Below, in pieces: positions 1-13,085 of a stretch of 63,494 bases of DNA. This DNA comes from Azohydromonas caseinilytica (GTDB lineage Bacteria > Pseudomonadota > Gammaproteobacteria > Burkholderiales > Burkholderiaceae_C): positions 1 to 63,494 of the forward strand of contig NZ_JABBFW010000031.1 in the NCBI RefSeq assembly GCF_012927045.1, given 5' to 3'. The notes beneath the pieces were generated by a model that was not told where the DNA came from, did no database searches, and saw nothing but the letters and a program-made list of their open reading frames with translations. Numbering within the stretch: the first letter of the stretch is position 1; each line of letters begins with the position of its first letter. Position numbers and translations under genes: made by a program.

Positions 1-79
1 GCCCAGCGGGCAGCTCCCCTTCACCGAACAGGCTGGGCTGGCCTTGTTCACTCCCTGCTGCGGACGGCGCTTGACTCAT
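1..79 (-). CDS. 5' end of an unidentified gene, cut by the window edge
   Basis: An ATG at 79-77 opens a frame that stays open to base 1 (26 codons: Ser/Ala/Gln/Gly-rich start, then SLFGEGELP). The composition resembles the flexible N-terminus of a cytoplasmic enzyme, but 26 codons are too few to name a family. It would be divergent to the gene starting at 398. No strong SD is visible. It may be chance. Confidence 0.35.
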   Translation of the reverse strand, partial: MSQAPSAAGSEQGQPSLFGEGELPAG

Positions 80-397
80 GCGCCCATTGTCCCGGCGGCC
101 GGGAGATTCATTCACACCTTCTGAGCGGTTGAGGCCTCACCGGCCTTGCACCGGTGATGTTTGCCGAAGGAGGCGGCCGGTGGCCGCCTCTTATTGCCGG
201 CCTTGCCGTTGCGGGAAAGCTCTGTCCAGCAAGAAGTGGGGACAGCGCTGCGCGTATCGGATGTATCGATCGCTCGCGTGTTTACCGGGCGATGAAACGA
301 CCGGTTGCCTGGTGCTCATCGATCAAGCAACTCGCAACAAGCGCGGTCCGGTTCAGCGGGCCTACTGCGCCGCTTGTTCCACGATGCCGAAGGATCG
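80..397. other. Intergenic region without convincing gene
   Basis: About 320 bases between the window-edge frame and the HD-like gene. Short frames run through it, but none has family resemblance or a good SD. It presumably holds the promoters of the divergent genes. I see no clear hairpin or operator. Confidence 0.4.
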
Positions 398-922
398 ATG
401 CAAGCCGTGCTGAGCCATCCCCTGGTCCTTGCCGCCGACCGTTATGCCGAACAGGTGCAGCCAGCCCGCCGCGCGCGGCGGGCCCATGCCGTGTCGAAGC
501 TGGTGGCCGCCTATGTGACCCGGCCCGAGGTGGTGGCCGCGGCTGCGCTTCAGGAAGTCGCCCCGTATTGCGCCTTTGACGAGCTGCGTGCCCGCTTCGG
601 CGAGCCGACGGCCCGGCTGGTGGCGGAAATCCAGCCCGGTGGCTGCGGTAGCCGGAAGGGCGAGGGAAATTCCACCCGCGCGGCGCTGAAGACTCGGCGC
701 CTGCAGCGCCTGAGCCCGGAGGCGCAATCCATCCGCCTGGCCACGCTGATCCAGCGCACCATGCGGCTGCTGGAGCGGCCCCTGACCCTGGCGCGCGTGG
801 GGCTGGCGCAGACCTGCGCGGAGCTGGCGGCGCTGGAGCGCGCGCACCCGGTGCTGCAGAGCATCGCCCGCAAGTTGTGCGGCGCGGCGTCGCGGCGCCT
901 GGGGGCCGTGCAGGGCGCCTGA
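398..922 (+). CDS. RelA/SpoT HD-domain-like protein with degenerate HD motif
   Basis: A 174-residue cytoplasmic protein. It follows the RelA/SpoT (ppGpp hydrolase) HD fold in outline: HPLVLAADRYAEQ near the start, then HAVSKLVAAYVTRPEVVAAA, then FDELRARFGEPTARLVAEIQP around residue 75. In active enzymes an AALLHD motif sits where this protein reads AAALQE, so the metal-binding His-Asp pair is replaced by Gln-Glu. The earlier His (RRAHAVSKL) is kept. A Gly/Lys-rich insert (PGGCGSRKGEG) follows. AAGGA precedes the ATG; an in-frame start at 305 would add 31 unlikely residues. It ends 2 bases from the convergent ATPase gene. It may be a catalytically dead ppGpp-binding or regulatory relative. The fold assignment is inference by pattern; no synthetase domain is present. 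Confidence 0.6.
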   Translation: MQAVLSHPLVLAADRYAEQVQPARRARRAHAVSKLVAAYVTRPEVVAAAALQEVAPYCAFDELRARFGEPTARLVAEIQPGGCGSRKGEGNSTRAALKTRRLQRLSPEAQSIRLATLIQRTMRLLERPLTLARVGLAQTCAELAALERAHPVLQSIARKLCGAASRRLGAVQGA

Positions 923-923
923 C

Positions 924-3332
<2,409 letters not shown>

Positions 3333-3336
3333 GGCC

Positions 3337-3615
3337 TTAGCCCCTCGTGTCCGATGTGGAGTCATTCCCGCCGTGCGGCCTGCCGTGATGGCGATGGCCA
3401 TGCCCATGTCCGCCATGGCCATGGAACAGGTGCATCAGCGGGCAGGCCAGCAGCAGCAGGTAGGGCCAGAAGCCCAGGACATGGCCCCAGTGCTCGCGCA
3501 GCAGGTAGAAGCCGCCGATCAGCCCCAGCATGACGAGGACCGCGGTCCAGGGGCTGCGCCGCGTGCCGCCTTCCGGGCCGGCGACCGGCGTCTCGTGATG
3601 GTGAGAACTGTCCAT
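3337..3615 (-). CDS. DUF2933-like small membrane protein with His-rich tail
   Basis: A 92-residue protein: His cluster (DSSHHHE) at the N-terminus, two adjacent hydrophobic segments ([27 protein letters not shown] and [14 protein letters not shown]), then a C-terminal [15 protein letters not shown] run. This matches the DUF2933 pattern found beside copper and heavy-metal exporters; the function is unknown and metal binding by the His tail is inferred. The ATG at 3615 follows AAGGAGG with 8-base spacing; a TTG six codons upstream overlaps that SD and is rejected. It sits directly upstream of the P-type ATPase. Confidence 0.75.
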   Translation of the reverse strand: MDSSHHHETPVAGPEGGTRRSPWTAVLVMLGLIGGFYLLREHWGHVLGFWPYLLLLACPLMHLFHGHGGHGHGHRHHGRPHGGNDSTSDTRG

Positions 3616-3732
3616 GCCAGGGTCCTCCTTCAAGGCGCCGCCTCGTGACTGGCCGCATCGGAAGCATTGGGTTTCCCATCATGGGAAGGTCAAGCCCGCG
3701 CAGGCGACGGGGTGGCTGCGCGGGAGCCGGGC

Positions 3733-4227
3733 TCAGGGCTTGGCGGGAGACGGGGCAGGCGTGGCCGGCAGGCGGTCCATCATCATCTGCATCATGGACT
3801 GCATCATGTCCATGCGCTGCTCCAGCATCTGCATGCGCGCAGCGGGCGTGGCGGGTGCCGAAGCCGCACCGCGCGGGGCGTTCATGCCGCCCATGCCGCC
3901 GCTCGGCCCCATGCCGCCCATCATGGCCATGCCGTCCTGCATCAGCTTCATGTGCTCGGCCATCAGCGCCTCGCGCTCCTGTGGCGTGCGCGCCCGCGCC
4001 ATCTTCTCGTGCATCTCGCGCATGGCTTTCATGTGCTGTTCCATGTTGCCCATTGGGACCGCGCTGGCCGCGGGTGGCGGCATGGGTGTGGCGGCCGGTG
4101 TGGTGGCTGCCGGCGCTGAAGCACCCTCGGGATGGTGCTCGGCGTGCTCATCCGGCTTGAGCTGCGCGCAGGCGCCGAGGGACAAGGCGGCCATGATGGT
4201 CGTGAAGGCAAGGGGGCGAAGTGCCAT
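3733..4227 (-). CDS. Met-rich lipoprotein, probable periplasmic copper binder
   Basis: A 164-residue lipoprotein: signal peptide with lipobox LSLGAC (Cys about 19), a His/Pro/Ala linker (DEHAEHHPEG), then a charged helical stretch (MKAMREMHEKMARARTPQEREALMAEHMKLMQDG) and Met/Gly-rich runs (MAMMGGMGPSGGMGGM; MDMMQSMMQMMMDR). Met and His richness in the copper cluster suggests Cu(I) storage or sequestration; no enzyme domain is visible. GGAGGACC precedes the ATG at 4227; the in-frame extension to 4290 lacks an SD and a signal peptide start. It is transcribed toward the ATPase operon and is perhaps part of it. Confidence 0.75.
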   Translation of the reverse strand: MALRPLAFTTIMAALSLGACAQLKPDEHAEHHPEGASAPAATTPAATPMPPPAASAVPMGNMEQHMKAMREMHEKMARARTPQEREALMAEHMKLMQDGMAMMGGMGPSGGMGGMNAPRGAASAPATPAARMQMLEQRMDMMQSMMQMMMDRLPATPAPSPAKP

Positions 4228-4362
4228 GGTGCAGGTCCTCCAGAAGTATCGAGGTGTGGAAGCAGGCGCCCCCGCGGCGGCGGATGCCACGCGGGGATGG
4301 GACGCGCAGCCCGCCCGGCACGGGCCATGACGGCGTGCCGGGCGAGGCTGGCCAGGGCGGCT

Positions 4363-4827
4363 CTAGATCGTGAGCCTCAGGAACGCGATGGCGATGGGGG
4401 GCGGTGCCGGCAGGGTGGCGGCATCGGGACGCAGCACGCGCACCGGCGCGAGAGCGGGAAGAACCAGGCAGGACGCGGCCGTGGCCGACGCGATGCAGTC
4501 CAGCCAGGGCAGTTCACCGGTGCCGGCCTTGACCACGGCGTGCCGCTCGCCGTCGCACAGGTGCTTGCACGCCTGCTGGCCGGGTAAGCCGTCATGGCTA
4601 TGGCCGTCATCGGTGGCGGCCAGGCCCGCTTCGCCATGCTCATGCGAGTGCGCCAACACGCCGGGCTCATGCTCATGCTCATGCGTCGCCATGAGTTGAG
4701 GCGCTTGCTGCCCCCGCTCCAGCAGCACGCAGGCATTGGCGGCGCCCGCGAACCACCCGAGCAGCAGCACCCAGGCCATCAGCCGGGCGATGCAGCGGGT
4801 GAAAGCGCGGTGGAACAGGAAGCGCAT
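4363..4827 (-). CDS. His-rich secreted protein of unknown function (copper cluster)
   Basis: A 154-residue protein. An N-terminal hydrophobic signal or anchor (MAWVLLLGWFAGAANA) is followed by a Cys, a His/Glu-rich segment (THEHEHEPG...HSHEHGEAG...DGHSHDG), a CKHLCDGE Cys pair, a second hydrophobic stretch (ASATAASCLVLPALAPV) and a final LPAPPPIAIAFLRLTI. I do not recognise a named family. The His-rich linker and context suggest metal binding at the membrane or in the periplasm. The MRFLFHRAF start at 4827 was chosen; the upstream in-frame Met lacks a signal-like start. It is divergent to the CopZ-like gene, and the perfect FNR box at 4883 lies between them. Confidence 0.6.
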   Translation of the reverse strand: MRFLFHRAFTRCIARLMAWVLLLGWFAGAANACVLLERGQQAPQLMATHEHEHEPGVLAHSHEHGEAGLAATDDGHSHDGLPGQQACKHLCDGERHAVVKAGTGELPWLDCIASATAASCLVLPALAPVRVLRPDAATLPAPPPIAIAFLRLTI

Positions 4828-4882
4828 GGACGGCGAATGCCTGACAACGGCTCTCAGCTTAGGCCCCCGGCCTGTTCCTGGA

Positions 4883-4896
4883 TTGATCCGCATCAA
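4883..4896. promoter_or_regulatory. Perfect FNR/ANR-type anaerobox
   Basis: TTGATCCGCATCAA matches the FNR consensus TTGAT-N4-ATCAA at every fixed position. Read toward the minus-strand gene, a TAAGCT hexamer lies 21 bases beyond the box, near class II spacing. Read toward the plus-strand gene, it is upstream of the CueR-type promoter. Motif match is direct; binding is inferred. Confidence 0.7.
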
Positions 4897-4912
4897 CACA
4901 GGCAGGAGGGCC

Positions 4913-4943
4913 TTGACCTTGCTACCGTGGGAAGCTTGAGACT
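4913..4943 (+). promoter_or_regulatory. CueR/MerR-type promoter of the CopZ-like gene
   Basis: The -35 element is TTGACC (4913-4918) and a weak -10 is GAGACT (4938-4943), separated by 19 bases, the overlong spacer that MerR-family activators need. In the spacer lies an imperfect dyad, ACCTT (4916-4920) and AAGCT (4932-4936), close to the CueR operator ACCTT...AAGGT. No merR-type regulator gene is in the window. Confidence 0.65.
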
Positions 4944-4973
4944 GCGTCCGTCATCCACTCGCCAGGACGCGCC

Positions 4974-5165
4974 ATGATCGAATTCACGCTCCCCACCATG
5001 ACCTGCGGCCACTGCGTCCGCGCCGTCACGCAGGCCGTCAAGGACGCCGCGCCGCAGGCCCGTGTCGAGATCGACCTGCCCAGCCACAAGCTGCAGGTGG
5101 AGAACGCGCCGGACCGCGAGGCACTGGTGAAAGCCTTGGCCGAGGCGGGCTACGACCCGGCCTGA
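4974..5165 (+). CDS. copZ: CopZ-like copper chaperone (HMA domain)
   Basis: A 63-residue single heavy-metal-associated (ferredoxin-like) domain. The metal-binding loop MTCGHC is at residues 9-14; the Met-x-Cys-x-x-Cys pair binds Cu(I). The family delivers cytosolic copper to P-type ATPases and metal sensors. The length is typical and the fold continues to the end (EALVKALAEAGYDPA). AGGA precedes the start. It is monocistronic, with a CueR-type promoter and an FNR box upstream, which suggests induction by copper and possibly by low oxygen. Confidence 0.9.
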   Translation: MIEFTLPTMTCGHCVRAVTQAVKDAAPQARVEIDLPSHKLQVENAPDREALVKALAEAGYDPA

Positions 5166-5222
5166 GGCTCGATGGCGGCAACGGCCTGACACGCCTCGGG
5201 CTGGCGCCGCCGTCACAGCGCC

Positions 5223-5228
5223 TAGAAT
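5223..5228 (+). promoter_or_regulatory. Candidate -10 box of the metal efflux operon
   Basis: TAGAAT, five of six bases matching the consensus, lies 34 bases before the GTG of the CzcI-like gene. No convincing -35 is seen 17 bases upstream, which would fit an activator-dependent promoter. Confidence 0.4.
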
Positions 5229-5262
5229 TTCGCCTGTTCACCCCGCTCGCAGTCTTTCCCCC

Positions 5263-5733
5263 GTGCGCCGCCTCATCGCCATCGTCCTGATGCTCCTGCT
5301 GCCGATCCAGTCGGCGTGGGCGCTCGTGGCCATGCCGTGCCGAGGCCATGTGAGCCCGGTGCAGCCGCTGCAGGCGGCGGCCGGGATGGTCCATGGCGGC
5401 CATGCGGCCCAGCAGGGTGGCATGGCGGGCGTCGAGGATGCGCTCCACGACCACGCGCATCACGACGCGGCGACGGCGGGGCACCAGCACCATGGCGATC
5501 ACGCTGCCGCGCCGGGTGAACAGCTTTCCGACCATGACGGCCTGGCCCCTGGCGACGATCCCTGCAGCGGCTCGGCCGCGTGCATGAGCCTGCACTCGCC
5601 GCCGCTGGCGCAGGCCACCGCCGGCCTGCCCGTGCTCAAGCTGCCCAACCTGCAGCCTCCCGGTAAAGGGGCGGACTTCAGCTCCGTGCCGTCCGCGCGC
5701 CTGCAGCGTCCGCCCATAGGCCTGCCCGCCTGA
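5263..5733 (+). CDS. CzcI-like His-rich periplasmic protein
   Basis: A 156-residue protein starting at GTG. Its signal peptide MRRLIAIVLMLLLPIQSAWA is typical of the small CzcI-like proteins that precede czcCBA operons. The mature part is His-rich (DALHDHAHHDAATAGHQHHGDHAA) with two Cys (DPCSGSAAC). Periplasmic metal binding or regulation is inferred from family position rather than a catalytic motif. It is first in the efflux operon, 122 bases before the TolC-family gene. An ATG-only start would remove the signal peptide, so GTG is preferred. Confidence 0.65.
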   Translation: MRRLIAIVLMLLLPIQSAWALVAMPCRGHVSPVQPLQAAAGMVHGGHAAQQGGMAGVEDALHDHAHHDAATAGHQHHGDHAAAPGEQLSDHDGLAPGDDPCSGSAACMSLHSPPLAQATAGLPVLKLPNLQPPGKGADFSSVPSARLQRPPIGLPA

Positions 5734-5855
5734 AGCGGCGGGCTGGTCCTCCATCCCTGGCTCGTTGACGAGGCAGCTGCCCATGCGGGCAGCCCGGCCG
5801 CGTCGCCCGCCGCTTCCGCAAGCCATGCATTCGCATCGTTGCCGAGGAAGCCTTG

Positions 5856-7118
5856 ATGAAACGACTCATCGTGTCGGCGGGACTCGCGGTTGCCCTGACC
5901 GCGCTCGCCGCCGACGCGCCACCGCCGCCCGGGCCGCTGCCCGGGGACACCACGCTGCCGGCCGCCGCGCGGCAGACACCGCAGACGCTGCAGGCCGCGC
6001 TGGAGCTGGCTTGGTCGCGCTCGCCCGCCGGCCGGGCGCTGGGCGCCCGTGGCGAGCAGGCCCTGGCCGCTGCCGAGGTGGCGCGCTCGCCCGTGGCCGG
6101 GCCGCCCACGCTCAGCCTGAGCGCGCTCGATGACCGGCTGAACCGCCGCGCCGGGCGCCGCGAGTGGGAGGCCGAGATCGGCGTGCCGCTGTGGCTGCCG
6201 GGCCAGCGCGGCGCGCAGCAGGCGCTGGCGCAGGCGCAGCTCCAGGGCCTGGCCGATGACGCGCTGGCGCGCCGGCTGCAGCTCGCCGGCGAGCTGCGCG
6301 AAGCCTGGTGGGCGCTGGCCGCCGCGCGCGAGGAAGCGGCGCTGCAGCGTGCCCGGCTCGACGCGGCCCGCGTGCTGCAGGCCGACGTGGAGCGCCGCCT
6401 GCGCGCGGGCGACCTGGCACGCACCGATGCCAACGCCGCCGCCATCGAGACACAGGCGGCTGAAGCCGCGTGGGCCGACGCCCTGCTGCAGGAGCGCGTG
6501 GCCGCGGACCGGCTGCGCGCGCTCACCGGCGGGCCCGTGCCGGACGCGCTGCCGGCCGAGCGGGCCGTGGCGGCGGAGGGCGACGCGGCCACGCATCCCC
6601 GGCTGGCCGCCGCGACGGCCGCCGTGCGCCTGGCGCAGGCGCGGCTGGCGTTGGCCGCTCGCAGCACGCGCGAGGCGCCCGAGGTGTCGCTGCGGCTGCT
6701 GCGCGAACGCTCGGACGTGAACGAGGCTTACGCCAACGCCGTCGGCGTGCGCCTGTCCGTGCCGCTGGGCTCCAGCGCGCGGCAGTTGCGCGACACGGCC
6801 GAGGTGCGCGCCGAACTGCTCGAAGCCCAGGCCGAGGAGGCTCGGTTGCAGGAGCAACTGGCGCTGGAGCTGGAGACCGCGCAGCGCGAGCGCGATGCCG
6901 TCGAAACGAAGGCGTCCCTGGCCGCCAAGCGCGCCGCGCTGGCCGGGGACACGCTGCAACTCATCCACAAATCCTTTTCCCTGGGCGAGAGCGACCTGCC
7001 CACGCTGCTGCGCGCCCGTGCCGCCGCCTTCGAGGCGCAGGCCGAGCTGCGCCGGCTGGAGGTGGCTCGCGCCGCGGCCGTCTCGCGCCAGCGCCAAGCC
7101 CTGGGAGTGCTGCCATGA
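5856..7118 (+). CDS. CzcC/CusC-type outer-membrane factor (TolC family)
   Basis: A 420-residue outer-membrane channel component of a tripartite metal efflux system. A signal peptide (MKRLIVSAGLAVALTALA) is followed by two repeats of long Ala/Arg/Gln-rich alpha-helical coiled coil, the OEP repeat that forms the periplasmic tunnel. GAGGAAG lies 5 bases before the ATG; an adjacent TTG is in frame. The stop overlaps the next start as ATGA (translational coupling). It works with the adaptor at 7691 and the RND pump at 8871. Confidence 0.88.
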   Translation: MKRLIVSAGLAVALTALAADAPPPPGPLPGDTTLPAAARQTPQTLQAALELAWSRSPAGRALGARGEQALAAAEVARSPVAGPPTLSLSALDDRLNRRAGRREWEAEIGVPLWLPGQRGAQQALAQAQLQGLADDALARRLQLAGELREAWWALAAAREEAALQRARLDAARVLQADVERRLRAGDLARTDANAAAIETQAAEAAWADALLQERVAADRLRALTGGPVPDALPAERAVAAEGDAATHPRLAAATAAVRLAQARLALAARSTREAPEVSLRLLRERSDVNEAYANAVGVRLSVPLGSSARQLRDTAEVRAELLEAQAEEARLQEQLALELETAQRERDAVETKASLAAKRAALAGDTLQLIHKSFSLGESDLPTLLRARAAAFEAQAELRRLEVARAAAVSRQRQALGVLP

Positions 7119-7672
7119 ACCGATTCCTCATCTTCATCCTGGGCCTGCTGCTGGGCCTGTTCACGCAGGCCCTGTGGGCCCATGAGGGCGAAGACCACGG
7201 CCCGCCGGCGCTGGTCAACGCCCGGCCGCTGCTGCCGCGCGTCACGGCGCATTCGGAGCTGTTCGAGCTGGTGGGCGTGCTGGAGCCGGGACGCTTGCTG
7301 ATCTGGCTGGATGCCACGCCCAGCAATGCGCCGGTCACCGGCGCGAGCGTGGAGGTCGAGGGCGCCGGCGCCAACGGCAAGGCCGCCGAGGTCGCGCCGG
7401 GCGTGTACGAGCTGAAGCTGCCCAAGGCCCCCGCGCCGGGCCAGCACCCGCTGACCTTCACCGTGCAGAGCGCCGATGACGCCGACCTGTTGGGCGCGCC
7501 GCTGGTGGTGCCGCAGGCCGATGCCGCCGCCGCGGCGACCGCCGACGCCCTGCCCCGCGCCGCGTGGACCGGCCCGGCCGTCTGGGCCGGGGCTGGCGCG
7601 GCCGCAGCGGCGGTCGTCATGGCTGCCCTTGGTGCGCTGCGTCGGCGCCGCCCCGCGGCAACCGGCCATTGA
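7115..7672 (+). CDS. Membrane-anchored periplasmic protein of the efflux operon
   Basis: A 185-residue protein: signal peptide (MNRFLIFILGLLLGLFTQALWA) ending at AHEGEDHG, a beta-rich Ig-like middle (LFELVGVLEPGRLLIWLDATPSNAPVTGASVEVEG...VYELKLPK), and a C-terminal membrane helix (WAGAGAAAAAVVMAALGAL) followed by Arg residues. Such proteins are common between czcC and czcB in Burkholderiales; the role is unknown. Its start overlaps the upstream stop by 4 bases and the adaptor gene begins 18 bases downstream, so it is a genuine operon member. Confidence 0.75.
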   Translation: MNRFLIFILGLLLGLFTQALWAHEGEDHGPPALVNARPLLPRVTAHSELFELVGVLEPGRLLIWLDATPSNAPVTGASVEVEGAGANGKAAEVAPGVYELKLPKAPAPGQHPLTFTVQSADDADLLGAPLVVPQADAAAAATADALPRAAWTGPAVWAGAGAAAAAVVMAALGALRRRRPAATGH

Positions 7673-7690
7673 ACGACGAGGACAGGTGCC

Positions 7691-8857
7691 ATGACATCGA
7701 CTTTTTCCGTATCCCTCGTTGCCCGATGCGGCCTGGCGCTGTGGCTGAGCCTGCCGCTGCTCGCCCTGGCCCACGGCGGCGAGGACCATTCCCACGACGA
7801 GCCCAAGACGGCCGCCCCCGCGGCCAAGGCCGCGCCAGCCGCCCCGGCCGGCGCCGCCAGCCTGGAGGCCTCGGCGCGCCTGCCCGACGGCAGCCTGTTC
7901 GTGCCCAAGCATGTGCAGCGGCTGCTGGCGCTGCGCACGCAGCCCGCCAGCCTGGCCGCGCTGGGCGCCAGCGCCGAGCTCAACGGCCGCGTCGTGGTCG
8001 AGCCCGGCAGTGGCGGGCGCATCCAGGCCACGCAGCCGGGCACGGTCGTGCCGGCGGGCAAGGCCTTCCCCGTGCTGGGCCAGAAGGTGCGCAAGGGCGA
8101 GGTGGTGGCCTGGCTGCGGCCCAGCGCCGGCGCGCTGGAGCGCGGCGACCGGTTGGCGCAGCAGGCCGAGGTCGGCGCCCAGGTGGCGCTGGCCGAGCGC
8201 CGCGCCGCGCGGCTGGAACAGCTCGAAGGGTCCATCCCGGCCAAGGAGATCGAGGCGGCGCGGCTGGAGCTGCAGGCGCTCAGGAAGCGCCAGGCCGTGC
8301 TCGCGGCCAGCCTGGACGCGCCCCAGGCGCTCGCCGCGCCGGTGGACGGCGTGATCAGCGCCGTCGAGGTCGTCGCCGGCCAGGTGGTGGACGCGCAGGC
8401 GCTGCTGTTCGAGGTGGTCGATCCCACGCGGCTGGCGGTGGAGGCGCCGGTCTATGACCTGACGCTGCCCGCCCGCATGGTTTCTGCCGAGGGCTCCGCC
8501 GGCGGGGCCACGCTGAAGCTGCAGCCCGCCGGCGCGGGCCGGCTGCTGCGCGAGCAGGCGCTGCCCATGCGCTTCCGGGTGCTGGACGCCACGGCGCCGC
8601 TGGCCGTGGGCCAGCCCGTGAAAGTCGTGCTGCGCACGCGCGGCGAGGCGCCGGGCGCGGCGCTGCCCGCGGCGGCGCTGGTGCGCGACGGCAATGGTCA
8701 ACCCATCGTCTGGGTGCACAGCGATCCCGAGCGCTTCGAACCGCGCCGCGTGCGCCACGAGGCGCTGGGCGCGGACAGCGTGGCGGTGCGCGAGGGCCTG
8801 AAGGCGGGCGAGCGCGTGGTGACCTCGGGCGCGGCGCTGCTGTCGCAGGTGCGCTGA
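7691..8857 (+). CDS. CzcB/CusB-type periplasmic adaptor (membrane fusion protein)
   Basis: A 388-residue adaptor linking the RND pump to the outer-membrane channel. A signal peptide ends around LALAHGGEDHSHDEP, giving a His-rich mature start. Then come a barrel-sandwich/lipoyl half (GRIQATQPGTVVPAGKAFPVLGQKVRKGEVVAWLRP), a short coiled-coil hairpin (residues about 155-210), the second lipoyl half (APVDGVISAVEVVAGQVVDAQALLFEVVD) and beta-barrel domains to the C-terminus. A GAGGACAGG stretch precedes the ATG. It is fourth in the operon and 13 bases before the pump gene. Confidence 0.9.
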   Translation: MTSTFSVSLVARCGLALWLSLPLLALAHGGEDHSHDEPKTAAPAAKAAPAAPAGAASLEASARLPDGSLFVPKHVQRLLALRTQPASLAALGASAELNGRVVVEPGSGGRIQATQPGTVVPAGKAFPVLGQKVRKGEVVAWLRPSAGALERGDRLAQQAEVGAQVALAERRAARLEQLEGSIPAKEIEAARLELQALRKRQAVLAASLDAPQALAAPVDGVISAVEVVAGQVVDAQALLFEVVDPTRLAVEAPVYDLTLPARMVSAEGSAGGATLKLQPAGAGRLLREQALPMRFRVLDATAPLAVGQPVKVVLRTRGEAPGAALPAAALVRDGNGQPIVWVHSDPERFEPRRVRHEALGADSVAVREGLKAGERVVTSGAALLSQVR

Positions 8858-8870
8858 AGGGACGGCCGCG

Positions 8871-11975
<3,105 letters not shown>

Positions 11976-12003
11976 TTTCTTCCTTCCTGAAAGGACTCTT
12001 GCC

Positions 12004-12441
12004 ATGAAGACCATTTCCACCCTGTTCGCCGTCCTGATGCTGTCCCTGGGCGGCGCCGCTGTCGCGCACGACGATGCGATGCTGGACGCGATGAAGACGG
12101 CCAACGGCGGGCAACTGCGCGCCGCCGGCATCCACCACTACGAGCTGGTGGTGGCCAAGCCGGGTACCAAGGGCGACGCGCTGCCGGTGGTGGTCTACGT
12201 GACCGACCATGCCGGCACCAAGGTGCCCACGCAGGGCGCCACCGGCACGGTGACGCTGCTGGCCGGCGGCCAGAAGAGCACCGTGCAGCTCCAGCCCGCG
12301 GGCGAGAACGTGCTCAAGGGCAGTGGTGTCTACATGCCGCAGGCGGGGCTCAAGGCCATCGTGTCGGTAAGCTTGAACGGGCAGCCGGCGGCGCAGGCGC
12401 GGTTCGAGCCGTTTGCGGCGGTGGGGGGGCATAACCACTGA
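12004..12441 (+). CDS. Periplasmic protein of unknown function, last gene of efflux operon
   Basis: A 145-residue protein with signal peptide MKTISTLFAVLMLSLGGAAVA and a mature start HDDAMLDAMKTANGGQLRAAG, the latter common in small copper/silver periplasmic proteins. The rest is beta-rich (HYELVVA, VVVYVTDHAGTK, GTVTLLAGGQKSTVQL) and ends HNH. AAAGGA sits 9 bases before the ATG. It follows the pump gene by 28 bases and is closed by the terminator at 12451. A metal-chaperone role is inferred from context. Confidence 0.7.
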   Translation: MKTISTLFAVLMLSLGGAAVAHDDAMLDAMKTANGGQLRAAGIHHYELVVAKPGTKGDALPVVVYVTDHAGTKVPTQGATGTVTLLAGGQKSTVQLQPAGENVLKGSGVYMPQAGLKAIVSVSLNGQPAAQARFEPFAAVGGHNH

Positions 12442-12450
12442 GCGAGATGG

Positions 12451-12488
12451 AAAGCGGGCCTTGACGGCCCGCGCTTTGGTCTTTTGTT
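12451..12488 (+). terminator. Rho-independent terminator of the efflux operon
   Basis: AAAGCGGGCC (12451-12460) pairs with GGCCC-GC-GCTTT (12466-12477), with a 2-base bulge and a TTGAC loop, followed by GGTCTTTTGTT. Confidence 0.7.
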
Positions 12489-12530
12489 ACGGACCCGCGA
12501 AACGCTCCCAAATACCCGGGCCGCCTCCAT

Positions 12531-12569
12531 CCCCTCGCCCGCGAAGCGGGAGAGGGGCAGGGGTGAGGG
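12531..12569. repeat. Extragenic palindromic repeat, copy 1
   Basis: A hairpin, CCCCTCGCCCGC and GCGGGAGAGGGG, followed by CAGGGGTGAGGG. The reverse complement matches the element at 14626-14663 apart from the loop and a few bases, so this is a dispersed REP/BIME-like unit. It lies between an operon terminator and the GFA gene. Confidence 0.6.
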
Positions 12570-12668
12570 TTGGGGCGGAAAGTGCGGCTGCTTTTGCGCT
12601 GAGAATATTTGGACCTGATAGAAGCCCAGTGTGAGCCGAATCCGCCGTGAATGAAGAATATGGTGTAG

Positions 12669-13085
12669 TCAGGCCAGTGGTGGATTGCGTGGGATGCGCG
12701 GTATTGCATCGCTCATCTGCAGCCAGGGTTGTGCGGAGTCGCACCAGATGTTGACTTGCGGCTGCAGCCACGAGGTGTCGTCCAGCGTCCCGGCCTTGAT
12801 CCAGTCCATCGTCGGCGTCGCGGCGAGTTCAGAAAGTATTGGAGACCCGCACTTGGAACAAAATCTGCGCAATACGGGCAGGCCGCTTTCCCCAATGTCT
12901 TGATATGTGTTCGGCTGCGCACCCTCCATGACGAGTGCGCCCTTTGGTATTGCGACGAGGATTGAGAACGCAGTGCCGGTTTGGCGCTGGCAATGCTTGC
13001 AATTGCAGATTGCGGTCATCAGCGGCGCGGCATCCGCTCTGTAGCGGACGGCCCCGCAAAGGCACCCACCTTGAATGGTTGGCAT
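12669..13085 (-). CDS. GFA-family (CENP-V/GFA domain) zinc protein
   Basis: A 138-residue cytoplasmic protein of the glutathione-dependent formaldehyde-activating enzyme fold (Gfa/CENP-V). Zinc Cys motifs are visible: GGCLCGAVRY at the start, CNCKHCQRQTGTAF, and FCSKCGSPI around residue 75. The canonical C-terminal length and WIKAGTLDD segment fit small family members of unknown substrate. The ATG at 13085 starts the conserved MPTIQGGCLCG; an ATG 4 codons upstream (13097) is also possible. It stands alone after the efflux operon. The formaldehyde role is established only for Gfa itself and should not be assumed here. Confidence 0.85.
   Translation of the reverse strand: MPTIQGGCLCGAVRYRADAAPLMTAICNCKHCQRQTGTAFSILVAIPKGALVMEGAQPNTYQDIGESGLPVLRRFCSKCGSPILSELAATPTMDWIKAGTLDDTSWLQPQVNIWCDSAQPWLQMSDAIPRIPRNPPLA

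Noticed and set aside
3614-4330. Plus-strand frame across the Met-rich lipoprotein
   Set aside because: Antisense to a gene with SD and lipobox; its Met/Cys runs mirror the ATG-rich minus strand.
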